Assembly (NCBI GenBank): GCA_023252235.1
Contig: JAHEXH010000003.1
Location: 1-64,000 of the forward strand
Direction of reading: 5' to 3'
DNA length: 64,000 bases
From: Nitrosotalea sp.
GTDB taxonomy: Archaea > Thermoproteota > Nitrososphaeria > Nitrososphaerales > Nitrosopumilaceae
This document shows positions 44,998 through 54,024 of this stretch, piece by piece. The translations under genes were made by a program, and so were the position numbers. How positions within the stretch are numbered: the first letter of the stretch is position 1; each line of letters opens with the position of its first letter. A model generated the notes under the pieces. That model saw only the letters and a list, made by a program, of their open reading frames with translations. It was not told the origin of the DNA and made no database searches.

Positions 44998-45022
44998 ATT
45001 TAGTCCAGATTATTCTTATTTA

Positions 45023-45787
45023 GTGAAAATTGAAGATTATCTATCATCACTTCCAAGTTCAATAATTAGTGGTGAGGATGTTGAATTATCAGACAAGACA
45101 TTAAGAGAGATCTTTCGATTTGCGGGACTGACTACAAATGATGTATTTTACCATCTGGGATGCGGCAGTGATAACAGCGTCATGATATCTGTACAGGAAT
45201 TCATGGTAAAGAAAGCTATCGGCATTGACAATAACAAAGACAAGATAACACACGTGCAAAAACTTCTTGAGGAGAAACATCTCTCAAATGGATCGTTTAG
45301 ATGTGAAGATGTCACACTTTCTGACATTAGCGATGCAACTGTAATACTCTTTTGGTTCTCAGATGAAAGGATAATTGAGAAAATGATTTCAAAATTTGAA
45401 GATCTAAGATCCGGCTGTAAAATAATAACCATATGGGGACCCCTCATTGGACACATGCCAGATAAAGTGGATTTTCCATACATTTTAAATGTCACACCAT
45501 TAAAGAAGGCCAATTCTCTGCGAGATCAGATGCTTTCAATATTCAACACTGATTGCATTGATTTTGCTGTTGCATGGGAATTTGCTGATAGATATTCAAA
45601 ATCTATAGGTTCAAAGAATTTAGAAAATGACAGGTTTCTAACTATACTCCAGACACTTGTAATATGGATAAACGCAAAGAATCTTGGGATCGCATGTGGG
45701 GATGACATACCAGATCCAATAAAGAGTTACATGGGAATTCTCAAGACTTTTTTCAATATAGAAGTAGAACACCTGCTTGACCACTAG
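45023..45787 (+). CDS. SAM-dependent methyltransferase-like protein
   Basis: The 254-residue protein has a class I methyltransferase core: motif I VFYHLGCGSDNSVM (about 40-54), acidic motif II end AIGIDNNKDK, and CEDVTLSDI with ILFWFSDER. The motif I and downstream helix resemble the Dot1-like lysine methyltransferase group seen in some archaea, but this is only a weak impression. The C-terminal half (about 130-254) is not recognised. Starts at GTG. Confidence 0.7.
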   Translation: MKIEDYLSSLPSSIISGEDVELSDKTLREIFRFAGLTTNDVFYHLGCGSDNSVMISVQEFMVKKAIGIDNNKDKITHVQKLLEEKHLSNGSFRCEDVTLSDISDATVILFWFSDERIIEKMISKFEDLRSGCKIITIWGPLIGHMPDKVDFPYILNVTPLKKANSLRDQMLSIFNTDCIDFAVAWEFADRYSKSIGSKNLENDRFLTILQTLVIWINAKNLGIACGDDIPDPIKSYMGILKTFFNIEVEHLLDH

Positions 45788-45834
45788 GATTAATTCTCAG
45801 TCATGTTTTTATTTGGAAATACAGTATAAAATAC

Positions 45835-46185
45835 ATGATGCAAGAAAGAATCAACATCAATGTATCAGCTACAGATTATGAAAATACCAGTAAAGCCATC
45901 ATATCAACACTGAGTAATGCAGAGAAAATGGTTCATGGAGAAAATGACTTCATAGTAACAGACTCAGAATTTGCTTTTGGCTGGCATTTTTATGTGGTTT
46001 GTGTCAACAGATCACTAGTAAAACGGTTATCTGATCAAATGGGGTCAGATTTTGAAAAGATAAAAGGAAAAGGTTTAGACCACAAGTTTTTGACATGGTT
46101 GAGTGATAAGGTCAGTCAAAAAAACTTGAAGGTAAAACTAGCCATTAAGGAAGAGATGGAATCAAGCAAATTTGGAATATTTTGA
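45835..46185 (+). CDS. Hypothetical protein, 116 aa
   Basis: A small soluble protein of alternating strands and helices (RININVSATDYENTSK, later FGWHFYVVCVNRSLVKRL), with a Lys-rich C-terminal helix. I do not recognise the family. It lies alone between the methyltransferase-like gene and a convergent phospholipase D-like gene. Confidence 0.65.
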   Translation: MMQERININVSATDYENTSKAIISTLSNAEKMVHGENDFIVTDSEFAFGWHFYVVCVNRSLVKRLSDQMGSDFEKIKGKGLDHKFLTWLSDKVSQKNLKVKLAIKEEMESSKFGIF

Positions 46186-46378
46186 TTCCCGTAGTTTTCA
46201 ATTAATTTAGTTACCTCGTTATAAAATATCATTAGAGGCCTTGAGGAGTTTTGTTCACTTGATGTAGTTCCCCCATTTAAAACATGGATAGATTAATTTG
46301 TAGTTTGTTCAGTTTTCTTAATTAGTTCACAAAATAAGAAAAATAATCAGGTTTTCGTCTGAATTCATGATTGGAATC

Positions 46379-46394
46379 TGTAAGACTCGTTACA
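46379..46394 (+). terminator. Stem-loop followed by T run
   Basis: TGTAA pairs with TTACA around a GACTCG loop and is followed by TTTTT. It lies between two convergent genes and may end transcription of the rightward gene. The loop sequence recurs in other intergenic hairpins (see findings). Confidence 0.4.
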
Positions 46395-46402
46395 TTTTTG
46401 TC

Positions 46403-48115
46403 TCAAAACCACAATCTTCTTGCAATATTCATCGCGATTATTTCTGGAATTGACAATTTCGCATTTACTGTTCCCCAATAGAACGGTTCAGTATACTTGT
46501 TCAAAACAGTCTTCATGACATCATTGAGATAATCCTTAATTGGATTAGATTCATGCGTGCCTAGCACGTCATCACTTTCATCCCATTTTCCCCTAAATTG
46601 TATTGCATTAAGTTCCCACATATTCTGAGCTCGTCCAGCAGGATTGTAACTTCCTCCAAACTTTACATATTTTGTCCAGTTTTTTTCATCGTCTTTGAGA
46701 ATTACAACCATCTGTTTTGCGTGTAACATTTGATATTCCATGTTTTGGCTTTTGGCAAAAAATTGTCTTGTTTCAACTATTGGGTTATTTCTAAGATAAT
46801 AAGCATAGTATTTTGACACATCGGCAATAATCACATTTTCTTGTTTGGTAGGAAAGATCACATGGATTTTTTTATCTTTACTTAATTCGTTATCAATATC
46901 CTTTCTTGAGATTGTAGAATCTTTTGATCTAGATTTGAGTTCATTTTCTTTTTCTCTTGCAAGTTTATTGTATAATCTATTTGCCACTTTTACCAATCCT
47001 CTTGCAACTTTATGATCTGAAAAATACGGTACTAAGATAAAGATTTCCTGAACATCTTCTCTTGTCAATAACTCAACATAGTCCTTTTGTGCATCTTGTA
47101 CATATCCTGGGACATTCATAGACAGTCTCAATGTTATATTTCCCTGTTCTGGAATTTCTTTAACAAAGTATTTCATAATTTCATCTTTTATGAAAGACGG
47201 ATTTGGTTTTTTATCAAAATGAGCATCGTAGTCAGCCTTCTGATTTTTCATAAGCAAGAGTGCCATCATGGTCAAGATTCTTACAAACGGTCCCTGTACA
47301 AGATCCATTTCATCATACATCAAACTGCGAAATTGTGATTCTATTCCTATCCCACCAAAAAAAGCAGCCGTTCCATCAAATATCCATAATTTCACATGAT
47401 TTGCCGCAAGAAAATTGGTAGATACAGGATTGAAACTATTGTTGACTATTACTTCAATGCCTGATTTTTCCATTCCTTCAATCATTGTCAAGGTGTTTTG
47501 TTCAAACTGTTCTAAACTGCTAGGAGGTTTTTGCATTAACAGTGATACAAATCCGTCAACAAGTATGCGTATTATCATATCCGGATTAGCCTTTTTTTTG
47601 TCTATGAGTTTCTTGCTTACTTCCAGACCATAATCATCAGCCTTGAATCCCAGTTCAATTCCAAGAATACTTTCTTGGGATTTGTTAGTAATCCAATCAT
47701 AGAATCCATTTTTTGAGTTATTCCAGTTTTCACCAGCAGGACCACCATTCATGAATGGGAGGAGTAAATTAGATCTTACCTCACATATTTTTGTCAATTC
47801 AGAAATTTCTTCTCTAGACAGGTTTTCATCAAACAGTTTGTTTATTGCAATTTTTATGAATTCTTGTGGTTTTATCGGAGTTCTTTTTTTCAACAGACCG
47901 CCCAAAAATCTTATGAGATCACCCAAAATTGGATATACGGATATTTCATCTGAAAAAATTTCAGAAATTGTTCTGGATATGTCATCATCGTAATAGTGAT
48001 TTGGATTACTTTCTTTTTGAATTCCCTTTAAGCTATCAAATTTGTATTGTCTTGCTTTAGAAAGAACATCAGATAGTTCAACCTCTAAATCAGAATTGTT
48101 TATTCTATTTTTCAT
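46403..48115 (-). CDS. Phospholipase D-superfamily protein
   Basis: The 570-residue protein contains two HKD half-sites: H240-V-K242 with D247 in NHVKLWIFDGTAAFFGG, and H465-A-K467 in MLHAKQMVVILKD with GGSYNPAG at 487-493. Together they form the phosphatidyl-transfer active site. A helical N-terminal region of about 150 residues has no signal peptide. Family members cut phospholipids, make cardiolipin or cut nucleic acid. With ether lipids as substrate in archaea, the real activity is open. Confidence 0.85.
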   Translation of the reverse strand: MKNRINNSDLEVELSDVLSKARQYKFDSLKGIQKESNPNHYYDDDISRTISEIFSDEISVYPILGDLIRFLGGLLKKRTPIKPQEFIKIAINKLFDENLSREEISELTKICEVRSNLLLPFMNGGPAGENWNNSKNGFYDWITNKSQESILGIELGFKADDYGLEVSKKLIDKKKANPDMIIRILVDGFVSLLMQKPPSSLEQFEQNTLTMIEGMEKSGIEVIVNNSFNPVSTNFLAANHVKLWIFDGTAAFFGGIGIESQFRSLMYDEMDLVQGPFVRILTMMALLLMKNQKADYDAHFDKKPNPSFIKDEIMKYFVKEIPEQGNITLRLSMNVPGYVQDAQKDYVELLTREDVQEIFILVPYFSDHKVARGLVKVANRLYNKLAREKENELKSRSKDSTISRKDIDNELSKDKKIHVIFPTKQENVIIADVSKYYAYYLRNNPIVETRQFFAKSQNMEYQMLHAKQMVVILKDDEKNWTKYVKFGGSYNPAGRAQNMWELNAIQFRGKWDESDDVLGTHESNPIKDYLNDVMKTVLNKYTEPFYWGTVNAKLSIPEIIAMNIARRLWF

Positions 48116-48143
48116 TTTAAAAACTCGTTCGTGATAATTTCTG

Positions 48144-48959
48144 TTACGTCAGAATACCTACCACTACAAAGAGAGTTCCTGATACAAATACCAAGATAAC
48201 TGTGGTGGGATTGATGATATTCAGAACTTGGGTAAGACTGGTACGTGTTTGTTGTAGCATGTTAACAGCGTTTTGAAATCCATTTCTAAGATTTGTGTCA
48301 ATAAAGGGAATTAATCCAGATATATTTGTGGAAATACTTTGTACACCATCAGCAATATTGATCAGTTTTGTATTGATGTCTGAGAGTTTGTTTGCAGCAT
48401 CATGGATGCTGTTTCCAATGGTTGTGCTAGTAGAACTTATTGCGCTTACATGTGTATCGACCACATGCAACTTGCCTACAAAAGTGGCAGGGTTACCTTG
48501 CGTGCCAAATGGATGCCAGTGAATATCCAAGGCATCGACATCCAATCCAATGCTTTGAAGTACTCCATGTCCTTCATGTATTATTGTACTAGAGGTTGTC
48601 AGTGTTGGGGCGACATCGTTAATCATCGTATTTCCTGCCGCATTCATGGTTCCAACCACATCATTTGCAATTATGCTTCCGCCATCTCTTATGCTGGTTT
48701 GAACATCGTTTAGTATGGTGCTGGTTTCATTTAGAATTGATTTGGTTTTATCCAATCCCGCATTATGGTCTAATAGATTAATTTGAATTGCATCTTCTAC
48801 TATCTTAAAACCACTATCAATCGCACCCAGAATGGCCACCAGTCTTCCTCTGAACATCCAAAGTGCAGCTGCAAATGCCAAGAGTGACACTCCAATGATA
48901 ATGAGAATAACTTGTGTCAATACAGGATTTGTACCGTACGTTGATTTAAAGATGATCAA
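48144..48959 (-). CDS. Membrane protein with long helical, coiled-coil-like region
   Basis: The 271-residue protein has an N-terminal membrane helix (about 16-36), a long stretch rich in I/N/T/S with heptad-like spacing (about 45-240), and a second membrane helix at the C-terminal end (about 250-270). The layout resembles chemoreceptor-like or prefoldin-like extracellular rods, but no signalling motif is visible. Two HWHP-like histidines (near 146) are unusual. It lies 28 nt upstream of the phospholipase D-like gene, so the two are probably one operon. Confidence 0.7.
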   Translation of the reverse strand: MIIFKSTYGTNPVLTQVILIIIGVSLLAFAAALWMFRGRLVAILGAIDSGFKIVEDAIQINLLDHNAGLDKTKSILNETSTILNDVQTSIRDGGSIIANDVVGTMNAAGNTMINDVAPTLTTSSTIIHEGHGVLQSIGLDVDALDIHWHPFGTQGNPATFVGKLHVVDTHVSAISSTSTTIGNSIHDAANKLSDINTKLINIADGVQSISTNISGLIPFIDTNLRNGFQNAVNMLQQTRTSLTQVLNIINPTTVILVFVSGTLFVVVGILT

Positions 48960-49101
48960 TGATCTATTCTTGCTATATTAGAAACTCTTTCTTTTCCTTA
49001 ATTTTTTATTTTGAAATTATTTGTTGATAGTCATTTTCTAAAATTCAATTTGTTAATCAAACGCCTTTCACGGCATCATTTGAAAACCTAGGTTAGAGCC
49101 C

Positions 49102-49122
49102 TGTGAGACTCGGATTCTCACA
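49102..49122. other. Intergenic stem-loop
   Basis: TGTGAGA pairs perfectly with TCTCACA around a 7-nt loop CTCGGAT. It lies in the 210-nt gap between two leftward genes. No other role is visible. Confidence 0.45.
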
Positions 49123-49169
49123 TGTCTAAATCCAAAGACTAGAGTTCTGTACAGCTTGAATTACAAGGT

Positions 49170-50504
49170 TTAATCTTTCAATTCGTTTCCAAGTAATCTA
49201 ACTAGAATTTTTAATGAGCCCACTATAGGGTAAACAATCATGTACTTTATTGCACGTTTGAGATGTCGGTCATTGTTCATCGCTTCTGCTATTGGAGGAC
49301 TGACTTTGTAATAGAATTCGAGTATTTTTTCAAATTGTTCCTTGTTAGACGATTTCAGTAATACAGAATCCCTGAATTCTCTTAAGAATTGCACATGAGG
49401 ATGAATTTCAGAATTCATGGCGGCAGTGGCAATAAAACATCCCTTTTTCTTTTCTGGCTGTACTATTGGATTTGTGTTGGCCAGATTCTTGACTGCCTGT
49501 ATTATGCCATCCGAGTTTTGATAGTCTTGAAAACGCCAAGCTAGAGCCCCTCCATAACCCAATTTACTTGCATCATATAGGAACCCTTTCAATATTGAAA
49601 CTTCTTGATTTGGAACATATGGGCTTGTTTCTGGATGATATCCACATTCACCAATTATGCAATACTTGCCAGAAAAATCAGACGAACTATACGGATCAAG
49701 CGGTATAGGAGTCGTGCTTGATTTGTTATTGTATATGTGAAAATCTGAAAAATCAACACTCGTAGACGATAATGATACAGCCATGCTTTTTCTCATGCAT
49801 CCGACAGACACTTTGATTCCAGACGGTTTTATTTTCTGAGTAGCATATTCCACAAAACTCCGTAACTGCTGGAGAGAAATCATGCTACTTTCAGTCATGC
49901 TTTCTGGTTCATTTATCAGGTCAATTGCATAAACCGCCGGATGATTTTTGATTGCATCCAATAGTAGTACTAACACATTATTGCAAAAATCTAACGGGTT
50001 TTGAAATATGTTTACGATGATCTGTTTTCTTGCCAGAAACAACTTTTGATAATCTGCTAGTCTTGATTGAGGCAATGTTGACGAAGGGTTTGGATTAGTA
50101 TCCCATGAATTAAAAAGTGTAAGATACACTTTGATGTTGTAATTATTTGCAGAATCTAATACCTTGAGGAGATTGTCTGTGAAAGTTCGGTCTAGACCTA
50201 TCAAGTTGTTATTTCCATCTTTGCTGAAAATTATTCCTTCTAATTGTTCAAATAACCACAGTCTGACTACATTAATTCCGCTTATCTTTGAAAAATACTG
50301 ATCTATTGCAGCAGGGTTTTGTGACAAATATGGAGGAGTTTGAGGAATATTGGGTTTTGACAGGTCAATTGTTATTGGAATATCGGGATTGCCCCACAAA
50401 GGAGAATCGTTAAACTCTGATACGCCCAAGTCGGCACCATATTTGTCTTCAAACCAGCCTTGATTAATTCCGACAAGAAATTTTCCGCCAACTGCAGATG
50501 ACAT
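49170..50504 (-). CDS. Glycoside hydrolase clan A-like protein with CFI-box C-terminal domain
   Basis: Residues 1-345 look like a (beta/alpha)8 glycosidase of the GH5 or clan-A type. E199 in DLINEPES is the expected acid/base and E286 in IIGECGYHP the expected nucleophile. GGALAWRFQDY follows. Residues 355-440 form a CFI-box type module: CFIATAAM, HPHVQFLREFRDSVL, then YYKVSPPIAEAM. No signal peptide is visible, odd for a glycan-cutting enzyme, unless it acts inside the cell. The module is known mainly by its conserved motif; its role is unclear. Confidence 0.8.
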   Translation of the reverse strand: MSSAVGGKFLVGINQGWFEDKYGADLGVSEFNDSPLWGNPDIPITIDLSKPNIPQTPPYLSQNPAAIDQYFSKISGINVVRLWLFEQLEGIIFSKDGNNNLIGLDRTFTDNLLKVLDSANNYNIKVYLTLFNSWDTNPNPSSTLPQSRLADYQKLFLARKQIIVNIFQNPLDFCNNVLVLLLDAIKNHPAVYAIDLINEPESMTESSMISLQQLRSFVEYATQKIKPSGIKVSVGCMRKSMAVSLSSTSVDFSDFHIYNNKSSTTPIPLDPYSSSDFSGKYCIIGECGYHPETSPYVPNQEVSILKGFLYDASKLGYGGALAWRFQDYQNSDGIIQAVKNLANTNPIVQPEKKKGCFIATAAMNSEIHPHVQFLREFRDSVLLKSSNKEQFEKILEFYYKVSPPIAEAMNNDRHLKRAIKYMIVYPIVGSLKILVRLLGNELKD

Positions 50505-50637
50505 GATTCCCTAGTTTACCATTTGCTATTAAAAATTGTTGAAATGTGTACAAATTAACTTGTTTCCAACCCTAGTCCTGTAAGACACACTATTCATGAA
50601 ATAACTGGAATAATCTGCAGGAGGTTGTAATTTGAGT

Positions 50638-51069
50638 TTATTTTACAATAAGAACTGGTATCTTGGATTCATGAAGTACCCCATTTGAGACACTGCCGAG
50701 GTAAGTAGCATTGGGAGAACTCGTGCCCCGCGAGCCCATTACAATTACATCGAATTTCATTGCATTTGCAAAACCAGAAATTGACTTTACAACGTTAATT
50801 GACGCCGCAACTTTTTCATTGAATTCTATGCCATGTCTTGCTGTGCTATTTCTAGCATCAGTCATAATTTTTTGTGCCTTTTTTACAAAGCCCGCTCTAT
50901 AAGATCTTAATACTTTAGCCATCTTTGGTGAAATGCTTGGCATGAGATAGATTCCAGTTATGGTGCTACCACCCTGTCTTGCAAGAGATATTGCCTCATT
51001 TAGCCCTCTTATGGAATTTAATGAACCATCTAGAGGCACGAGAATTTTTTTGAATCTGTTCTGTAACAA
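50638..51069 (-). CDS. Universal stress protein (UspA family)
   Basis: The 143-residue protein has the Usp fold: KILVPLDGSLNSIRGLNEAI at the start and the ATP-binding pattern G-x2-G-x9-G-S near 113-128 (GSRGTSSPNATYLGS), ending with IPVLIVK. It probably binds ATP. It starts at TTG, as no ATG precedes the conserved start. A TATA-like GTATAAAAT lies about 30 nt upstream. Confidence 0.93.
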   Translation of the reverse strand: MLQNRFKKILVPLDGSLNSIRGLNEAISLARQGGSTITGIYLMPSISPKMAKVLRSYRAGFVKKAQKIMTDARNSTARHGIEFNEKVAASINVVKSISGFANAMKFDVIVMGSRGTSSPNATYLGSVSNGVLHESKIPVLIVK

Positions 51070-51155
51070 TGATGAATCTTACGGACTCGAATATTTTATA
51101 CCTCTTTTAGATTATCAATGGTGGAAATCTAAAAAAGGTAACAATCTTGCAAGAT

Positions 51156-51833
51156 TTAGATCTTAGTAATCCTTTGGTCACCAGTTGAAAAATTATTCCC
51201 TTCCTTCGATTTTTTTCCGGTCTTCTCCCTTGTAATAACCTGAAGGATGGATTCGGTCAGTCCTGGTCTTCTTGTAGGTGAAAGAAACATTGCAAGATCT
51301 GTAATGGTTATAATTCCGACTACTTTTCCTTGTTGTACTATTGGCAGCTTGTGAATCTTATTCTTGGTCATTAGTTCAGATACTTCTTCCACAGTTTGCC
51401 TTGAAGAGGCATAAATTAGAGGTCGTGAGGCAAACTTTTCCAGAGTTACGTTCTTAACAGAAATATCAAACTTGCCTATTCCTTTTACAATGTCTCTTTC
51501 GGTAATGATGCCAAACGGTTTCCCTTTGGCAGTAACGACTAGACATCCTACTCCTTTTTTAGCCATAAGTACTGATGCATCGTAGACAGTTTTGTGATAT
51601 TCAAGGCTGACAATATTCCTTGTCATGATTTTCTCTACAGGAGTTTTGCTATGTTCAACAAGAACTTCCAATGCCTCTTTCTTTTTCATTTTGTCTATCA
51701 TGCTCTGTACTTGTTTTATGCTCATATCGACTTGATATGATATAGATTCTACTGACAGGTCTGAGTGATGATACAGCGTATCAATGAGATTCTTCTTTCT
51801 TTCCAGATCGGATGGATTACCCTTAGTTACCAT
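51156..51833 (-). CDS. CBS-pair protein with N-terminal helix-turn-helix-like segment
   Basis: Two CBS domains follow a helical segment. CBS1 starts at VEKIMTRNIVSL and includes GIITERDIVKGI; CBS2 runs through MTKNKIHKLPIVQQG and GIITITDLAMFL. Such pairs bind adenine nucleotides and sense energy. The first 60 residues (LSVESISYQVDMSIKQVQSMI) look like a helix-turn-helix. The ATG at 51833 is chosen because a TATA box lies 30 nt before it; an ATG at 51878 would add 15 residues. Confidence 0.88.
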   Translation of the reverse strand: MVTKGNPSDLERKKNLIDTLYHHSDLSVESISYQVDMSIKQVQSMIDKMKKKEALEVLVEHSKTPVEKIMTRNIVSLEYHKTVYDASVLMAKKGVGCLVVTAKGKPFGIITERDIVKGIGKFDISVKNVTLEKFASRPLIYASSRQTVEEVSELMTKNKIHKLPIVQQGKVVGIITITDLAMFLSPTRRPGLTESILQVITREKTGKKSKEGNNFSTGDQRITKI

Positions 51834-51855
51834 GTTCTTGACGATAATTTCTCGC

Positions 51856-51870
51856 CATATTATTAAAGAA
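51856..51870 (-). promoter_or_regulatory. TATA-like element of the CBS gene
   Basis: Read leftward, TTCTTTAATAATATG is centred about 30 nt before the ATG at 51833 and overlaps the longer possible frame. Confidence 0.45.
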
Positions 51871-52020
51871 CTAGTCATGATTATCAGAATTGGAATCCTA
51901 ACCTCTAACGTTATAGAAAGGCGTTTTTTATTATCTTTTAAAATGAATAATTTCTTAGGTTAATCTGCTGTACAATAATTTCGTTCATCTTTATCAGTAA
52001 TGAAAACCTAAACTTACTTG

Positions 52021-52095
52021 ATGAAAAAGAAAAAAGCAAAGAAAAAGAAAAGACCTTCTGAACGACTGTTTGATTATTCACAACTAGAAGATTGA
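52021..52095 (+). CDS. Possible Lys-rich 24-aa microprotein
   Basis: The frame runs ATG to TGA and encodes nine lysines in the first ten or so residues (MKKKKAKKKKR) followed by PSERLFDYSQLED. The strong charge split (basic start, acidic end) is not what random AT-rich DNA usually gives. No clear ribosome-binding site or family. It could be a nucleic-acid-binding microprotein. Confidence 0.4.
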   Translation: MKKKKAKKKKRPSERLFDYSQLED

Positions 52096-52181
52096 CTTTT
52101 ATAGTTCTCTAAAGACTTTTGAAATTCCGTCACGCCATCTCTAAACGTAGTATTTGATCTTTAACTCAGAATCTGTTTATT

Positions 52182-52289
52182 TCATTCATAATTGTCAAGC
52201 ATTTTCAAACAATAATTACATACTGGATATTCATTATTCTCGTCATATTCAGTTTTGCAACGTTTACAGATTCTTTTTGGCATTTTCAT
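52182..52289 (-). CDS. 35-aa zinc-ribbon microprotein
   Basis: Two CxxC pairs (C8/C11 in RICKRCKTEY and C24/C27 in PVCNYCLKML) spaced by 12 residues form a complete zinc ribbon in only 35 residues. A second ATG at residue 3 is possible. The cysteine spacing is strong support that this short frame is real. Role unknown; similar tiny zinc ribbons are common in archaea. Confidence 0.65.
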   Translation of the reverse strand: MKMPKRICKRCKTEYDENNEYPVCNYCLKMLDNYE

Positions 52290-52337
52290 TATTAATAATA
52301 TTATCACAGACTAAGAGATAAGATCAGAGGGTAAGAA

Positions 52338-52643
52338 TTATTTTTTTGCCATTTTATTCCAAGCCTCAAAGCCGCCTTCTAGATTTAATGCCTCAAAGCC
52401 ACATTTACAGAGCTCTTCGGCAGCTATGTTTCCCCTATATCCTGCTGAACAATGACAGACAATTTTCTTACCTTTTAGGTCGTCAAGTTTTCCTTGTCTT
52501 GCATTTAGTATAGCAAGCCCGAGAGGAATGTTCATCGAATCCTCAATCTGTCTTCCTGGTATTTCGTCTGGTTCACGAACGTCAATTATGATAAATTCAT
52601 CTTTCTGTTCTTTCAGCTTCTCTGCAGTAATTGATTCTGCCAT
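52338..52643 (-). CDS. Single-domain rhodanese
   Basis: The 101-residue protein has DVREPDEIPGRQIEDSMNIP and the active-site loop C65-SAGYR in CHCSAGYRGNIAAEEL, then LNLEGGFEAWNK. It likely carries persulfide sulfur in the cytoplasm. A second Cys, two residues before the catalytic one (C63), is unusual. It starts at ATG, with a TATA box about 26 nt upstream. Confidence 0.94.
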   Translation of the reverse strand: MAESITAEKLKEQKDEFIIIDVREPDEIPGRQIEDSMNIPLGLAILNARQGKLDDLKGKKIVCHCSAGYRGNIAAEELCKCGFEALNLEGGFEAWNKMAKK

Positions 52644-52663
52644 GTTATCTGTTCTTTGATAAT

Positions 52664-52674
52664 GAATTTAAACA
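52664..52674 (-). promoter_or_regulatory. TATA-like element of the rhodanese gene
   Basis: TGTTTAAATTC, read leftward, is centred about 26 nt before the ATG at 52643. Confidence 0.5.
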
Positions 52675-52763
52675 TAATCGACAACGGGGGTTTTCGAGAG
52701 ATAACAAGATAAAGTGTTACAGGTTCTTCGCAATCTTCTTTGATCTCAGGTATCTCAAAACCT

Positions 52764-52868
52764 TTAGAAATGTTCTCTATTTTGTGTTATAAAAAATCTA
52801 ATCTGAAATCCATTGATGTCACATATCTCATTAACCCATTCTTGTTCCCTTTCCATAGAATTTATCAT
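52764..52868 (-). CDS. Possible 34-aa microprotein
   Basis: The ATG-to-TAA frame gives a peptide starting MINSMEREQEWVNE and containing GFQIRFFITQ. Composition is protein-like (helix then strand), and an AT-rich TATA-like stretch lies about 30-40 nt upstream. No family recognised; chance is possible. Confidence 0.25.
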   Translation of the reverse strand: MINSMEREQEWVNEICDINGFQIRFFITQNREHF

Positions 52869-52994
52869 CGTGATTTCGTACAGAGAAGAAATTTAATCTA
52901 ATTTACTTGTATTATGAATCAGAATCAAATAGTTATGATTCGGTAAAATACTGGGTATAGTTTCTAAACTTAGAAAAAATTATGGGGAAGAGTT

Positions 52995-53669
52995 TTATCT
53001 TCTACTAGATCTTTCTGATGCTCTTTTCACTATTGGAGTAACAACCAAGCCAAGTGCTGCACCAAATGCAATGTGAGAGACAAATGCTCCAGCCAAGATC
53101 ATCGGGAATAGTTTCTGAGTCTCCTCCATCATCATCTTGTCCATTTGTTCCATCTTCATTTTTTCATTCATTGCTGTATTTTCTTTCATCTCAGAATTTC
53201 CGCTCATAGACGATTTCTCATCCATTGATGCACTATTCATATTATTTTCTGCCATTCCAGTGTTTCCCATTGGCATCATTTTCATCAAATCCATCATATG
53301 TGGAGGAAGAATTGTCATTGCTATTGGTACAAAGATTACTGCAAAAGCAATAACTCCTGTAGATATACCTAGACCAATTCCCTTGCGAAATCCCTGAATC
53401 TGTAATTTTTTGACATTTATGATTGCACCAAATGCTACACCTATTGCAATACTAGTAAGAAAGTGTGCAGTGATTCCAGGATATAATGCGTTTTCATAGG
53501 ACTGACCAGTTATCAGACCCATTATTATGGCAAAACAATTTGCACCCATTCCTATTTGAGTCATAAGAGTGCTCATCATTCCATACATTACTGCACCGCC
53601 TGCAATTCCGCCAACTATTCCTGCTCCAAGTGCAACTTTCTTTGGATATAAGATAGGTTCCATTGTCAT
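52995..53669 (-). CDS. Membrane protein with a Met-rich loop
   Basis: The 224-residue protein has several membrane helices (about 12-32, 37-55, 65-85, 97-120) and one near the C-terminal end (about 190-212). Between them is a loop (about 125-180) of extraordinary methionine content, with PHMMDLMKMMPMG and MKMEQMDKMMM. Met-rich loops often bind Cu(I) or Ag(I). Copper is central to ammonia oxidation, so a role in copper handling is plausible but not shown. No exact family named. Confidence 0.7.
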   Translation of the reverse strand: MTMEPILYPKKVALGAGIVGGIAGGAVMYGMMSTLMTQIGMGANCFAIIMGLITGQSYENALYPGITAHFLTSIAIGVAFGAIINVKKLQIQGFRKGIGLGISTGVIAFAVIFVPIAMTILPPHMMDLMKMMPMGNTGMAENNMNSASMDEKSSMSGNSEMKENTAMNEKMKMEQMDKMMMEETQKLFPMILAGAFVSHIAFGAALGLVVTPIVKRASERSSRR

Positions 53670-54024
53670 TATTTTGAAAAATCGGGCTCATCGCTTAAGA
53701 AGATTTTTCCAGATTATATCCAAATCTCACTTGATCCCATTACAGAATACACACTGCTCTAAATAATTACAATCCAGCTAAAAGGTGGATATAATTTCAG
53801 ATCCATTGATGGGAATTAATCAGTTAGTTCAGTACCCTCAATTGTAGATCAGATCTGGTAAGACCGCAATATTATAGTAAAGATAGAATAAAGAAATTTC
53901 CTAGTTTTTCATTTGAATATGAAATTAATATTTGAAATTAGACTTGTTATTGTATTATAACGGATTGATCTTACTGATAACTTACACCTAATTCTTATTA
54001 ATTATTGATTTTAGCTCGATATGA
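53670..54024. other. 355-nt intergenic region
   Basis: No gene is seen. It contains degenerate repeats shared with other gaps nearby (GGGAAT...TTAGTTC at about 53807 and GGTAAGACC at about 53857) and the likely promoters of the two divergent genes. Confidence 0.5.

Larger units (their letters stand above)
52644..52994. other. 351-nt intergenic region
   Basis: It holds the rhodanese promoter and one possible 34-aa leftward frame (52764-52868). Nothing else with clear coding or RNA character is seen. Confidence 0.5.
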
